64,000 nt of DNA. Source: Lytechinus variegatus (lineage: Eukaryota; Echinodermata; Echinoidea; Temnopleuroida; Toxopneustidae). The stretch is taken from NCBI RefSeq assembly GCF_018143015.1, contig NC_054746.1, positions 42,536,201 through 42,600,200 of the forward strand. Reading direction: 5' to 3'. The translations under genes and the position numbers were made by a program. Positions 22,001 through 34,500 of the stretch are shown here, piece after piece; position 1 is the stretch's first letter, and each line of letters opens with the position of its first letter. The notes beneath the pieces are model-generated. The model was not told where the DNA came from and searched no databases. It saw only the letters and a program-made list of their open reading frames with translations.

Positions 22001-23903
22001 TCTGTTGCTATTTGCATGTAGGCCTGTCCTCGCTAGGCTGGCCAATAATAAGGGACTATTGGCCAAGCTAGGCCAGGATTTAGATCTAGGTTTGGACCTA
22101 TAGTATAGACCTAGATTTAATGGGGTTTAACTGTGATAAACATGTGTAACATACACATATGTAGACGTACAAAATTGAATAAAGTTGACTAGAAATAGAT
22201 CTAGCCAGGCCTACATTACACGTAGGCTATGTGCTTGAGGACGGCCCGGTCCGAGCTTGTACCGGACCCGGTACCTCGCGCATATCGCATCCGCATGCGA
22301 TCATCGGCAGTGAATTATTTATGTGTGACTGTGAGGATCTTCATCACAGTTCATGTAGGCTATAATTCAAATCACCAATTTTGAGACTAATACTAATAGA
22401 AGCATGGAAAGAAGTGAAACTTTGTGTAAAGATCGTGATGTTGCATGAATTTCATATTTCACCCCCATAAAATCCCACCTTTTGTCACTCAGAATATCAG
22501 ATCGAGTTCATGGTCTCGAAGTTCGTGTAGGCCTAAGTGGAGCATGGTGTAGGCCCTAGTGGTAATTAAGTGGAGTACGAGTGGATCCTGCACGAACTTC
22601 GCTCAAGGTACCATAGTCTGCGCACATGCGTATCTGCGCAATTCTACATTACGCGAATCCTGTGTTTAAAAAATACCCCACCAGCTTATAACACAGGAAC
22701 TCCATTGCCTTGCATGTTGTGTCAATGGGAGCTCAGGTGGGGTATTTGAAACCCCAATTTCAGATTTTGGGAGAGCTCTCGTTTAAACTGGGGTGGGGTT
22801 CATCTGACTGCTGATAATGCCTTGCATGTTAGTCAATGGGATCTCAAGTGGGGTATTGACACCCCAATTTCAGTTTTTGGGAAAGTTGCATTTCTCGCGT
22901 TTAAACGGGGGTGGGGTCGATTTAGTGACTGCTGCTGCTGCTGATAAGAGCCGATAACTCACCACAACAGGCTGATGAACAGCATGGAGTGGGATTACAG
23001 CTGTCCTTGTTACGTAATAGTATAAACAAACTCTTCAGAGCTTCCTGGCTGACATTAATCTTGAAAGAATGAATTTGTATTCTATTTGTTTTAGGACATT
23101 AGCATATCTAAAAACGATTCGGAATTTAGATGAAGATCAACATGAAATTTTGAACGATGCAAAATGACCCACAATTGCCGAAATAACAATAAGTTTTAAA
23201 AAATCACCCTCTCTCTCTCTTGCTCTTCTCTCTCTCTGCCAGGCCTTATGAAGGTCACTTCTCCTTGGGGGAAGGTGGATTATCTGGGAGAGTGCATGGT
23301 TGTTTACTTAAGGATAACCATTCCTTGTTGATATCGGGATGGGGGGGGGGCGAGTGAAAGTAGCTTGGAATTTGAAATTGGGGTGTCAGATGAGATCCAT
23401 TTTTAAACACAAATTTTCGTAATGTAGTAGAATCTATAAGATACGCAATGCAAACTTTACACATCTAATGCATAGACAGATATTTATTGCAAAATCCGAC
23501 TCAGATCACAAAGGTGGAAAAATAATGAAATTTGGGTATTTCTTATGACAGCCTCAAAATGCAGCCTTTCTCATCAAAATCTCCAAATCACGTGCAAAAG
23601 TGAATGGGTGCGCAGACTGGGGCACCATTTTTTTTTCAATCTCAAAATGACTGCCGGCCGAGCCGAGGTTTTTCCAATAAAATCATAGGCCTATATATTT
23701 CTGACTTGGCGACCATCATATAGAGTTACACACGTACATGCACACACAATAAAACCACTGCAACAACGGTAACAATGCATTGACTTTTGAGATTATTCAT
23801 GAACATTCACTCGAAATCAAGCACTGAATTTACCTCTAAAGATTGGAACTAAATGTGGGAAGTCCCACTCCTGAAGCAGGTTTGTCACCCCCAAATCTTT
23901 CAT
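19087..23903 (-). CDS. Unidentified multi-exon gene, possibly SAM-like at its N-terminus
   Basis: Three exons fit in phase: 23,903-23,834 (ATG to R23 plus one base, donor G/GTAAAT), 21,737-21,622 (acceptor TTGCAG, donor ATG/GTAAAA) and 20,983-20,830 (acceptor TTTTCAG, donor A/GTAAGT). The product starts MKDLGVTNLLQEWDFPHLVP, and exon 3 contains TIDAAPGALFTMWPKLSRQT. The first 23 residues resemble helix 1-2 of a sterile alpha motif, but a whole SAM domain is not present, so this is a weak suggestion. The simplest completion uses the exon at 19,097, giving a stop at 19,087 and 116 residues. Other 3' exons may exist. The ATG lies about 70 bp downstream of an ETS/YY1-like site. The exons are reliable; the name is not. 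Confidence 0.5.
19390..19790 (+). repeat. Degenerate tandem repeat, about 140-bp period
   Basis: CTGGAGGTGACCTTCAA recurs at about 19,420 and 19,560, with preceding CCCCTGC and TGACCT words, and GAGGTGACCCTCATG follows at about 19,730. The ORF across 19,518-19,730 is a product of this repeat. Confidence 0.55.
19879..20417. mobile_element. G-tipped transposon of a second type with 8-bp target duplication
   Basis: It starts CC, an 18-G run and CACTCGACCC, and ends GAGTG followed by a C-run. TACACAAT flanks it on both sides (19871-19878 and 20418-20425), a clean 8-bp target duplication. The interior repeats CCTTGGARYGG words in one orientation (about six times). At 539 bp it has no transposase. 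Confidence 0.85.
20830..20983 (-). CDS. Coding exon 3 of the unidentified minus-strand gene
   Basis: A 154-bp exon in phase 0 after exon 2. It has a strong polypyrimidine TTTCATTTTCAG acceptor and a consensus GTAAGT donor. The residues end DQKMTQ. Confidence 0.6.
21062..21621. other. Intron 2 of the minus-strand gene, no element recognised
   Basis: A poly-G run at 21,300-21,309 and a CCCCCC partner at 21,332 give a small hairpin. Nothing else could be supported. Confidence 0.45.
21622..21737 (-). CDS. Coding exon 2 of the unidentified minus-strand gene
   Basis: A 116-bp exon open in the frame set by exon 1. It begins EDEHEDTYWISVPRYELTRG and ends LLGM. Confidence 0.6.
22706..22947 (+). repeat. 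Two-copy tandem repeat, 112-bp period
   Basis: TGCCTTGCATGTT, GTCAATGGGA, GTGGGGTATT, ACCCCAATTTCAG, TTTGGGA and CGTTTAAAC followed by GGGGTGGGGT recur at 22,706 and 22,818. The two copies are diverged. It lies in intron 1 of the minus-strand gene. Confidence 0.8.
23200..23238 (+). repeat. CT microsatellite
   Basis: CTCTCTCTCTCT runs broken by TTG and TTCT. Confidence 0.7.
23834..23903 (-). CDS. Coding exon 1 of the unidentified minus-strand gene
   Basis: This exon holds residues 1-23 plus one base. The upstream sequence on the minus strand contains no earlier in-frame ATG close by, and the TTTAGAG/GTAAAT donor has a near-consensus match. Confidence 0.6.
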
Positions 23904-23959
23904 TTTCTAAAACGGAGATTAAACACGATTTTTCCAGTGCACTGCAGCAGTCTCCGAGT

Positions 23960-24046
23960 CGAACATACTCAACGCCATCTTCCGACCACTAGCATAGCAC
24001 TGCGCACGCGTACGCATGCGCTTTACATGTGCCGGTATCTTGTACA
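23960..24046 (-). promoter_or_regulatory. Likely core promoter of the minus-strand gene
   Basis: Read on the minus strand, CGGAAGATGGCG (23,984-23,973) combines an ETS core with a YY1-type AAGATGGCG. Such sites are typical just downstream of animal transcription starts. A palindromic TGCGCACGCGTACGCATGCG block at 24,001-24,020 resembles NRF1 sites. Both sit 70-120 bp upstream of the ATG at 23,903. The site calls are motif matches only. Confidence 0.5.
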
Positions 24047-24509
24047 GGTCTCACAGGCCTAATTCATTGCCCATAGACTCATGTGTTAAATTGGCACTTT
24101 AAAAAATTCATAAAAAATAAGGATGAAATTCGGGGGTCGAATGTTTACTACCAGTGGATAGGATTTATATCTGGCAATCCATATCTGACCAGAAAAGGGT
24201 CCCTCGACCGGCTCATTTTAAAAATAAATTGGCGTGTTTGAAGACACCGTCGGGGGGAGCAGATTCATCAACTCAAACAGCAAAATAGCCGTAATCCTTC
24301 CGCCAGTCAAAATATAGTCCAAAATTGGTGATAATTCTTCCCATTTAGGGAAAAGGAAGTTCAGTAATTACCAAATATAGAATCAGTGTTAGATGGACAA
24401 TCATATGCATACACTTTGTCAATCAGCCATATCAAAATAAAAAAAATAGCAATGGGTTGGCTCGAATGAATATCTCGGGCCTGCCACTAGTGATTAGGCC
24501 CGTGAGACC
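24047..24509. mobile_element. 463-bp module with 17-bp terminal inverted repeats (first of 14)
   Basis: The left end is GGTCTCACAGGCCTAAT. The right end on the minus strand is GGTCTCACGGGCCTAAT, 16 of 17 matching. The right end also holds a small hairpin (GGGCCT and AGGCCC around CACTAGTG). All 14 copies have the same ends and a length close to 463 bp. It looks like a MITE. The transposase class cannot be told from these ends. Confidence 0.8.
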
Positions 24510-25521
24510 TGTAATGTATGGCACATGAAGGTTTATTTTTAATTTACCTTCCTGGCTTTTCTTTAACATCTGTACACTCACTTTATCACAAAGAAATGCA
24601 TGAAATATACAGATGTGTTATGTAATGACCATTTCTAATGTTACTTCTAATGTCTAGTGCCCTATGGATTTACATACATCCTACATGCCTATATGTAGCT
24701 CAACAATGGATGCAATGTAGGGCCCAAATCCTATAATGCAAATTGTAGATATGAATAGTGTGCATATCTGGATTCAAGATCTGCCCACAATATAAATACC
24801 AGATTCACATGAGTTTAATTAGATAACAATAAAAAGAAATGAGAATCAACATACAAGCATACTATACATTCACATCTTCCTATGACAAGGGCCCAAGCCA
24901 GGGTGTAAGAGAAAGAGGCAGGGGGTTAGATGGCTTGTATTCTAAATGGATGGGGGCTAGTCTGGCTAGAAGTCAGTAAAAGTTGAACAAGATAGCAGTA
25001 GAACTCATTCTCAGCCCCCCCCCCCACATAGGCCTACTAACTATGCTTTTCTCCCCCCCTCCCTCCCTCTTGAATCCATCACTCTTCAGCCAAATTCTAA
25101 AGTTTTCTCTTCTCATTCCCTTCCCCATGAACCAATTTCACAAGCGCAATTGATGCAAGGCCTATCTAATGTGTACTTTATCTCGTGATGGGTGAAATAC
25201 ACGATTTACAGCAGCGCTCGCCTGTATACGAAAACACACGACAACATGCAAGCAACCCAGTGCACAACATGCACAAGCACTGCCTACACAGCCTAGCCTA
25301 GGTACACAAACACAGAGGTAGTTTAATACTAATAACAACTTGTTACATTGTACCTGTAGTACCCCCTATGTAGCCTTGTATAGCCATGAAGTTCAGTTTT
25401 TGGACCTCTTGATGATTGAAACATGTCTACTAGAAAAACAATCAGCTACTGAAGAGTTGGGCAGGTATTTCATCCACTAAGGAATTCCCCATGTAATAGG
25501 CTATGGTCAAGGTTACCTATA
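24510..25521 (+). repeat. Linker of the array unit, about 1,011 bp
   Basis: The linker begins TGTAATGTATGGCACATGAA and ends GGTTACCTATA. It includes a TATAAATA word (24,791-24,798 in copy 1), an AATAAA about 40 bp later, a variable C-run, and a CA-rich stretch (CACACGACAACATGCAAGCA). All frames are broken by stops, and no protein or RNA family is recognised. Confidence 0.7.
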
Positions 25522-28500
25522 GGTCTCACAGGCCTAATTCATTCCCCATAGACTCATGTGTTAAATTGGCACTTTAAAAAATTCATAAAAAATAAGGATG
25601 AAATTCGGGGGTCGAATGTTTACTACCAGTGGATAGGATTTATATCTGGCAATCCATATCTGACCAGAAAAGGGTCCCTCGACCGGCTCATTTTAAAAAC
25701 AAATTGGCGTGTTTGAAGACACCGTCGGGGGGAGCAGATTCATCAACTCAAACAGCAAAATAGCCGTAATCCTTCCGCCAGTCAAAATATAGTCCAAAAT
25801 TGGTGATAATTCTTCCCATTTAGGGAAAAGGAAGTTCAGTAATTACCAAATATAGAATCAGTGTTAGATGGACAATCATATGCACACACTTTGTCAATCA
25901 GCCATATCAAAATAAAAAAAATAGCAATGGGTTGGCTCGAATGAATATCTCGGGCCTGCCACTAGTGATTAGGCCCGTGAGACCTGTAATGTATGGCACA
26001 TGAAGGTTTACTTTTAATTTACCTTCCTGGCTTTTCTTTAACATCTGTACACTCACTTTATCACAAAGAAATGCATGAAATATACAAATGTGTTATGTAA
26101 TGACCATTTCTAATGTTACTTCTAATGTCTAGTGCCCTATGGATTTACATACATCCTACATGCCTATATGTAGCTCAACAATGGATGCAATGTAGGGCCC
26201 AAATCCTATAATGCAAATTGTAGATATGAATAGTGTGCATATCTGGATTCAAGATCTGCCCACAATATAAATACCAGATTCACATGAGTTTAATTAGATA
26301 ACAATAAAAAGAAATGAGAATCAACATACAAGCATACTATACATTCACATCTTCCTATGACAAGGGCCCAAGCCAGGGTGTAAGAGAAAGAGGCAGGGGG
26401 TTAGATGGCTTGTATTCTAAATGGATGGGGGCTAGTCTGGCTAGAAGTCAGTAAAAGTTGAACAAGATAGCAGTAGAACTCATTCTCAGCCCCCCCCCCA
26501 CATAGGCCTACTAACTATGCTTTTCTCCCCCCCTCCCTCCCTCTTGAATCCATCACTCTTCAGCCAAATTCTAAAGTTTTCTCTTCTCATTCCCTTCCCC
26601 ATGAACCAATTTCACAAGCGCAATTGATGCAAGGCCTATCTAATGTGTACTTTATCTCGTGATGGGTGAAATACACGATTTACAGCAGCGCTCGCCTGTA
26701 TACGAAAACACACGACAACATGCAAGCAACCCAGTGCACAACATGCACAAGCACTGCCTACACAGCCTAGCCTAGGTACACAAACACAGAGGTAGTTTAA
26801 TACTAATAACAACTTGTTACATTGTACCTGTAGTACCCCCTATGTAGCCTTGTATAGCCATGAAGTTCAGTTTTTGGACCTCTTGATGATTGAAACATGT
26901 CTACTAGAAAAACAATCAGCTACTGAAGAGTTGGGCAGGTATTTCATCCACTAAGGAATTCCCCATGTAATAGGCTATGGTCAAGGTTACCTATAGGTCT
27001 CACAGGCCTAATTCATTCCCCATAGACTCATGTGTTAAATTGGCACTTTAAAAAATTCATAAAAAATAAGGATGAAATTCGGGGGTCGAATGTTTACTAC
27101 CAGTGGATAGGATTTATATCTGGCAATCCATATCTGACCAGAAAAGGGTCCCTCGACCGGCTCATTTTAAAAATAAATTGGCGTGTTTGAAGACACCGTC
27201 GGGGGGAGCAGATTCATCAACTCAAACAGCAAAATAGCCGTAATCCTTCCGCCAGTCAAAATATAGTCCAAAATTGGTGATAATTCTTCCCATTTAGGGA
27301 AAAGGAAGTTCAGTAATTACCAAATATAGAATCAGTGTTAGATGGACAATCATATGCATACACTTTGTCAATCAGCCATATCAAAATAAAAAAAATAGCA
27401 ATGGGTTGGCTCGAATGAATATCTAGGGCCTGCCACTAGTGATTAGGCCCGTGAGACCTGTAATGTATGGCACATGAAGGTTTACTTTTAATTTACCTTC
27501 CTGGCTTTTCTTTAACATCTGTACACTCACTTTATCACAAAGAAATGCATGAAATATACAAATGTGTTATGTAATGACCATTTCTAATGTTACTTCTAAT
27601 GTCTAGTGCCCTATGGATTTACATACATCCTACATGCCTATATGTAGCTCAACAATGGATGCAATGTAGGGCCCAAATCCTATAATGCAAATTGTAGATA
27701 TGAATAGTGTGCATATCTGGATTCAAGATCTGCCCACAATATAAATACCAGATTCACATGAGTTTAATTAGATAACAATAAAAAGAAATGAGAATCAACA
27801 TACAAGCATACTATACATTCACATCTTCCTATGACAAGGGCCCAAGCCAGGGTGTAAGAGAAAGAGGCAGGGGGTTAGATGGCTTGTATTCTAAATGGAT
27901 GGGGGCTAGTCTGGCTAGAAGTCAGTAAAAGTTGAACAAGATAGCAGTAGAACTCATTCTCAGCCCCCCCCCCACATAGGCCTACTAACTATGCTTTTCT
28001 CCCCCCTCCCTCCCTCTTGAAACCATCACTCTTCAGCCAAATTCTAAAGTTTTCTCTTCTCATTCCCTTCCCCATGAACCAATTTCACAAGCGCAATTGA
28101 TGCAAGGCCTATCTAATGTGTACTTTATCTCGTGATGGGTGAAATACACGATTTACAGCAGCGCTCGCCTGTATACGAAAACACACGACAACATGCAAGC
28201 AACCCAGTGCACAACATGCACAAGCACTGCCTACACAGCCTAGCCTAGGTACACAAACACAGAGGTAGTTTAATACTAATAACAACTTGTTACATTGTAC
28301 CTGTAGTACCCCCTATGTAGCCTTGTATAGCCATGAAGTTCAGTTTTTGGACCTCTTGATGATTGAAACATGTCTACTAGAAAAACAATCAGCTACTGAA
28401 GAGTTGGGCAGGTATTTCATCCACTAAGGAATTCCCCATGTAATAGGCTATGGTCAAGGTTACCTATAGGTCTCACAGGCCTAATTCATTGCCCATAGAC

Positions 28501-31500
28501 TCATGTGTTAAATTGGCACTTTAAAAAATTCATAAAAAATAAGGATGAAATTCGGGGGTCGAATGTTTACTACCAGTGGATAGGATTTATATCTGGCAAT
28601 CCATATCTGACCAGAAAAGGGTCCCTCGACCGGCTCATTTTAAAAACAAATTGGCGTGTTTGAAGACACCGTCGGGGGGAGCAGATTCATCAACTCAAAC
28701 AGCAAAATAGCCGTAATCCTTCCGCCAGTCAAAATATAGTCCAAAATTGGTGATAATTCTTCCCATTTAGGGAAAAGGAAGTTCAGTAATTACCAAATAT
28801 AGAATCAGTGTTAGATGGACAATCATATGCACACACTTTGTCAATCAGCCATATCAAAATAAAAAAAATAGCAATGGGTTGGCTCGAATGAATATCTCGG
28901 GCCTGCCACTAGTGATTAGGCCCGTGAGACCTGTAATGTATGGCACATGAAGGTTTACTTTTAATTTACCTTCCTGGCTTTTCTTTAACATCTGTACACT
29001 CACTTTATCACAAAGAAATGCATGAAATATACAAATGTGTTATGTAATGACCATTTCTAATGTTACTTCTAATGTCTAGTGCCCTATGGATTTACATACA
29101 TCCTACATGCCTATATGTAGCTCAACAATGGATGCAATGTAGGGCCCAAATCCTATAATGCAAATTGTAGATATGAATAGTGTGCATATCTGGATTCAAG
29201 ATCTGCCCACAATATAAATACCAGATTCACATGAGTTTAATTAGATAACAATAAAAAGAAATGAGAATCAACATACAAGCATACTATACATTCACATCTT
29301 CCTATGACAAGGGCCCAAGCCAGGGTGTAAGAGAAAGAGGCAGGGGGTTAGATGGCTTGTATTCTAAATGGATGGGGGCTAGTCTGGCTAGAAGTCAGTA
29401 AAAGTTGAACAAGATAGCAGTAGAACTCATTCTCAGCCCCCCCCCCACATAGGCCTACTAACTATGCTTTTCTCCCCCCCTCCCTCCCTCTTGAAACCAT
29501 CACTCTTCAGCCAAATTCTAAAGTTTTCTCTTCTCATTCCCTTCCCCATGAACCAATTTCACAAGCGCAATTGATGCAAGGCCTATCTAATGTGTACTTT
29601 ATCTCGTGATGGGTGAAATACACGATTTACAGCAGCGCTCGCCTGTATACGAAAACACACGACAACATGCAAGCAACCCAGTGCACAACATGCACACACA
29701 CTGCCTACACAGCCTAGCCTAGGTACACAAACACAGAGGTAGTTTAATACTAATAACAACTTGTTACATTGTACCTGTAGTACCCCCTATGTAGCCTTGT
29801 ATAGCCATGAAGTTCAGTTTTTGGACCTCTTGATGATTGAAACATGTCTACTAGAAAAACAATCAGCTACTGAAGAGTTGGGCAGGTATTTCATCCACTA
29901 AGGAATTCCCCATGTAATAGGCTATGGTCAAGGTTACCTATAGGTCTCACAGGCCTAATTCATTCCCCATAGACTCATGTGTTAAATTGGCACTTTAAAA
30001 AATTCATAAAAAATAAGGATGAAATTCGGGGGTCGAATGTTTACTACCAGTGGATAGGATTTATATCTGGCAATCCATATCTGACCAGAAAAGGGTCCCT
30101 CGACCGGCTCATTTTAAAAATAAATTGGCGTGTTTGAAGACACCGTCGGGGGGAGCAGATTCATCAACTCAAACAGCAAAATAGCCGTAATCCTTCCGCC
30201 AGTCAAAATATAGTCCAAAATTGGTGATAATTCTTCCCATTTAGGGAAAAGGAAGTTCAGTAATTACCAAATATAGAATCAGTGTTAGATGGACAATCAT
30301 ATGCACACACTTTGTCAATCAGCCATATCAAAATAAAAAAAATAGCAATGGGTTGGCTCGAATGAATATCTAGGGCCTGCCACTAGTGATTAGGCCCGTG
30401 AGACCTGTAATGTATGGCACATGAAGGTTTACTTTTAATTTACCTTCCTGGCTTTTCTTTAACATCTGTACACTCACTTTATCACAAAGAAATGCATGAA
30501 ATATACAGATGTGTTATGTAATGACCATTTATAATGTTACTTCTAATGTCTAGTGCCCTATGGATTTACATACATCCTACATGCCTATATGTAGCTCAAC
30601 AATGGATGCAATGTAGGGCCCAAATCCTATAATGCAAATTGTAGATATGAATAGTGTGCATATCTGGATTCAAGATCTGCCCACAATATAAATACCAGAT
30701 TCACATGAGTTTAATTAGATAACAATAAAAAGAAATGAGAATCAACATACAAGCATACTATACATTCACATCTTCCTATGACAAGGGCCCAAGCCAGGGT
30801 GTAAGAGAAAGAGGCAGGGGGTTAGATGGCTTGTATTCTAAATGGATGGGGGCTAGTCTGGCTAGAAGTCAGTAAAAGTTGAACAAGATAGCAGTAGAAC
30901 TCATTCTCAGCCCCCCCCCCCACATAGGCCTACTAACTATGCTTTTCTCCCCCCCCTCCCTCCCTCTTGAAACCATCACTCTTCAGCCAAATTCTAAAGT
31001 TTTCTCTTCTCATTCCCTTCCCCATGAACCAATTTCACAAGCGCAATTGATGCAAGGCCTATCTAATGTGTACTTTATCTCGTGATGGGTGAAATACACG
31101 ATTTACAGCAGCGCTCGCCTGTATACGAAAACACACGACAACATGCAAGCAACCCAGTGCACAACATGCACAAGCACTGCCTACACAGCCTAGCCTAGGT
31201 ACACAAACACAGAGGTAGTTTAATACTAATAACAACTTGTTACATTGTACCTGTAGTACCCCCTATGTAGCCTTGTATAGCCATGAAGTTCAGTTTTTGG
31301 ACCTCTTGATGATTGAAACATGTCTACTAGAAAAACAATCAGCTACTGAAGAGTTGGGCAGGTATTTCATCCACTAAGGAATTCCCCATGTAATAGGCTA
31401 TGGTCAAGGTTACCTATAGGTCTCACAGGCCTAATTCATTCCCCATAGACTCATGTGTTAAATTGGCACTTTAAAAAATTCATAAAAAATAAGGATGAAA

Positions 31501-34500
31501 TTCGGGGGTCGAATGTTTACTACCAGTGGATAGGATTTATATCTGGCAATCCATATCTGACCAGAAAAGGGTCCCTCGACCGGCTCATTTTAAAAATAAA
31601 TTGGCGTGTTTGAAGACACCGTCGGGGGGAGCAGATTCATCAACTCAAACAGCAAAATAGCCGTAATCCTTCCGCCAGTCAAAATATAGTCCAAAATTGG
31701 TGATAATTCTTCCCATTTAGGAAAAGGAAGTTCAGTAATTACCAAATATAGAATCAGTGTTAGATGGACAATCATATGCACACACTTTGTCAATCAGCCA
31801 TATCAAAATAAAAAAAATAGCAATGGGTTGGCTCGAATGAATATCTAGGGCCTGCCACTAGTGATTAGGCCCGTGAGACCTGTAATGTATGGCACATGAA
31901 GGTTTACTTTTAATTTACCTTCCTGGCTTTTCTTTAACATCTGTACACTCACTTTATCACAAAGAAATGCATGAAATATACAGATGTGTTATGTAATGAC
32001 CATTTCTAATGTTACTTCTAATGTCTAGTGCCCTATGGATTTACATACATCCTACATGCCTATATGTAGCTCAACAATGGATGCAATGTAGGGCCCAAAT
32101 CCTATAATGCAAATTGTAGATATGAATAGTGTGCATATCTGGATTCAAGATCTGCCCACAATATAAATACCAGATTCACATGAGTTTAATTAGATAACAA
32201 TAAAAAGAAATGAGAATCAACATACAAGCATACTATACATTCACATCTTCCTATGACAAGGGCCCAAGCCAGGGTGTAAGAGAAAGAGGCAGGGGGTTAG
32301 ATGGCTTGTATTCTAAATGGATGGGGGCTAGTCTGGCTAGAAGTCAGTAAAAGTTGAACAAGATAGCAGTAGAACTCATTCTCAGCCCCCCCCCCCACAT
32401 AGGCCTACTAACTATGCTTTTCTCCCCCCCTCCCTCCCTCTTGAATCCATCACTCTTCAGCCAAATTCTAAAGTTTTCTCTTCTCATTCCCTTCCCCATG
32501 AACCAATTTCACAAGCGCAATTGATGCAAGGCCTATCTAATGTGTACTTTATCTCGTGATGGTGAAATACACGATTTACAGCAGCGCTCGCCGGTATACG
32601 AAAACACACGACAACATGCAAGCAACCCAGTGCACAACATGCACAAGCACTGCCTACACAGCCTAGCCTAGGTACACAAACACAGAGGTAGTTTAATACT
32701 AATAACAACTTGTTACATTGTACCTGTAGTACCCCCTATGTAGCCTTGTATAGCCATGAAGTTCAGTTTTTGGACCTCTTGATGATTGAAACATGTCTAC
32801 TAGAAAAACAATCAGCTACTGAAGAGTTGGGCAGGTATTTCATCCACTAAGGAATTCCCCATGTAATAGGTTATGGTCAAGGTTACCTATAGGTCTCACA
32901 GGCCTAATTCATTGCCCATAGACTCATGTGTTAAATTGGCACTTTAAAAAATTCATAAAAAATAAGGATGAAATTCGGGGGTCGAATGTTTACTACCAGT
33001 GGATAGGATTTATATCTGGCAATCCATATCTGACCAGAAAAGGGTCCCTCGACCGGCTCATTTTAAAAATAAATTGGCGTGTTTGAAGACACCGTCGGGG
33101 GGAGCAGATTCATCAACTCAAACAGCAAAATAGCCGTAATCCTTCCGCCAGTCAAAATATAGTCCAAAATTGGTGATAATTCTTCCCATTTAGGGAAAAG
33201 GAAGTTCAGTAATTACCAAATATAGAATCAGTGTTAGATGGACAATCATATGCACACACTTTGTCAATCAGCCATATCAAAATAAAAAAAATAGCAATGG
33301 GTTGGCTCGAATGAATATCTGGGGCCTGCCACTAGTGATTAGGCCCGTGAGACCTGTAATGTATGGCACATGAAGGTTTATTTTTAATTTACCTTCCTGG
33401 CTTTTCTTTAACATCTGTACACTCACTTTATCACAAAGAAATGCATGAAATATACAAATGTGTTATGTAATGACCATTTCTAATGTTACTTCTAATGTCT
33501 AGTGCCCTATGGATTTACATACATCCTACATGCCTATATGTAGCTCAACAATGGATGCAATGTAGGGCCCAAATCCTATAATGCAAATTGTAGATATGAA
33601 TAGTGTGCATATCTGGATTCAAGATCTGCCCACAATATAAATACCAGATTCACATGAGTTTAATTAGATAACAATAAAAAGAAATGAGAATCAACATACA
33701 AGCATACTATACATTCACATCTTCCTATGACAAGGGCCCAAGCCAGGGTGTAAGAGAAAGAGGCAGGGGGTTAGATGGCTTGTATTCTAAATGGATGGGG
33801 GCTAGTCTGGCTAGAAGTCAGTAAAAGTTGAACAAGATAGCAGTAGAACTCATTCTCAGCCCCCCCCCCACATAGGCCTACTAACTATGCTTTTCTCCCC
33901 CCCTCCCTCCCTCTTGAAACCATCACTCTTCAGCCAAATTCTAAAGTTTTCTCTTCTCATTCCCTTCCCCATGAACCAATTTCACAAGCGCAATTGATGC
34001 AAGGCCTATCTAATGTGTACTTTATCTCGTGATGGGTGAAATACACGATTTACAGCAGCGCTCGCCTGTATACGAAAACACACGACAACATGCAAGCAAC
34101 CCAGTGCACAACATGCACAAGCACTGCCTACACAGCCTAGCCTAGGTACACAAACACAGAGGTAGTTTAATACTAATAACAACTTGTTACATTGTACCTG
34201 TAGTACCCCCTATGTAGCCTTGTATAGCCATGAAGTTCAGTTTTTGGACCTCTTGATGATTGAAACATGTCTACTAGAAAAACAATCAGCTACTGAAGAG
34301 TTGGGCAGGTATTTCATCCACTAAGGAATTCCCCATGTAATAGGCTATGGTCAAGGTTACCTATAGGTCTCACAGGCCTAATTCATTCCCCATAGACTCA
34401 TGTGTTAAATTGGCACTTTAAAAAATTCATAAAAAATAAGGATGAAATTCGGGGGTCGAATGTTTACTACCAGTGGATAGGATTTATATCTGGCAATCCA

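Noticed and set aside
30879..32708. ORFs inside the array (30,879-31,085 +, 31,590-31,793 -, 32,484-32,708 -)
   Set aside because: They exist only in single copies where an indel or a substitution opens a frame. Other units have stops or shifts there, so they are not genes.
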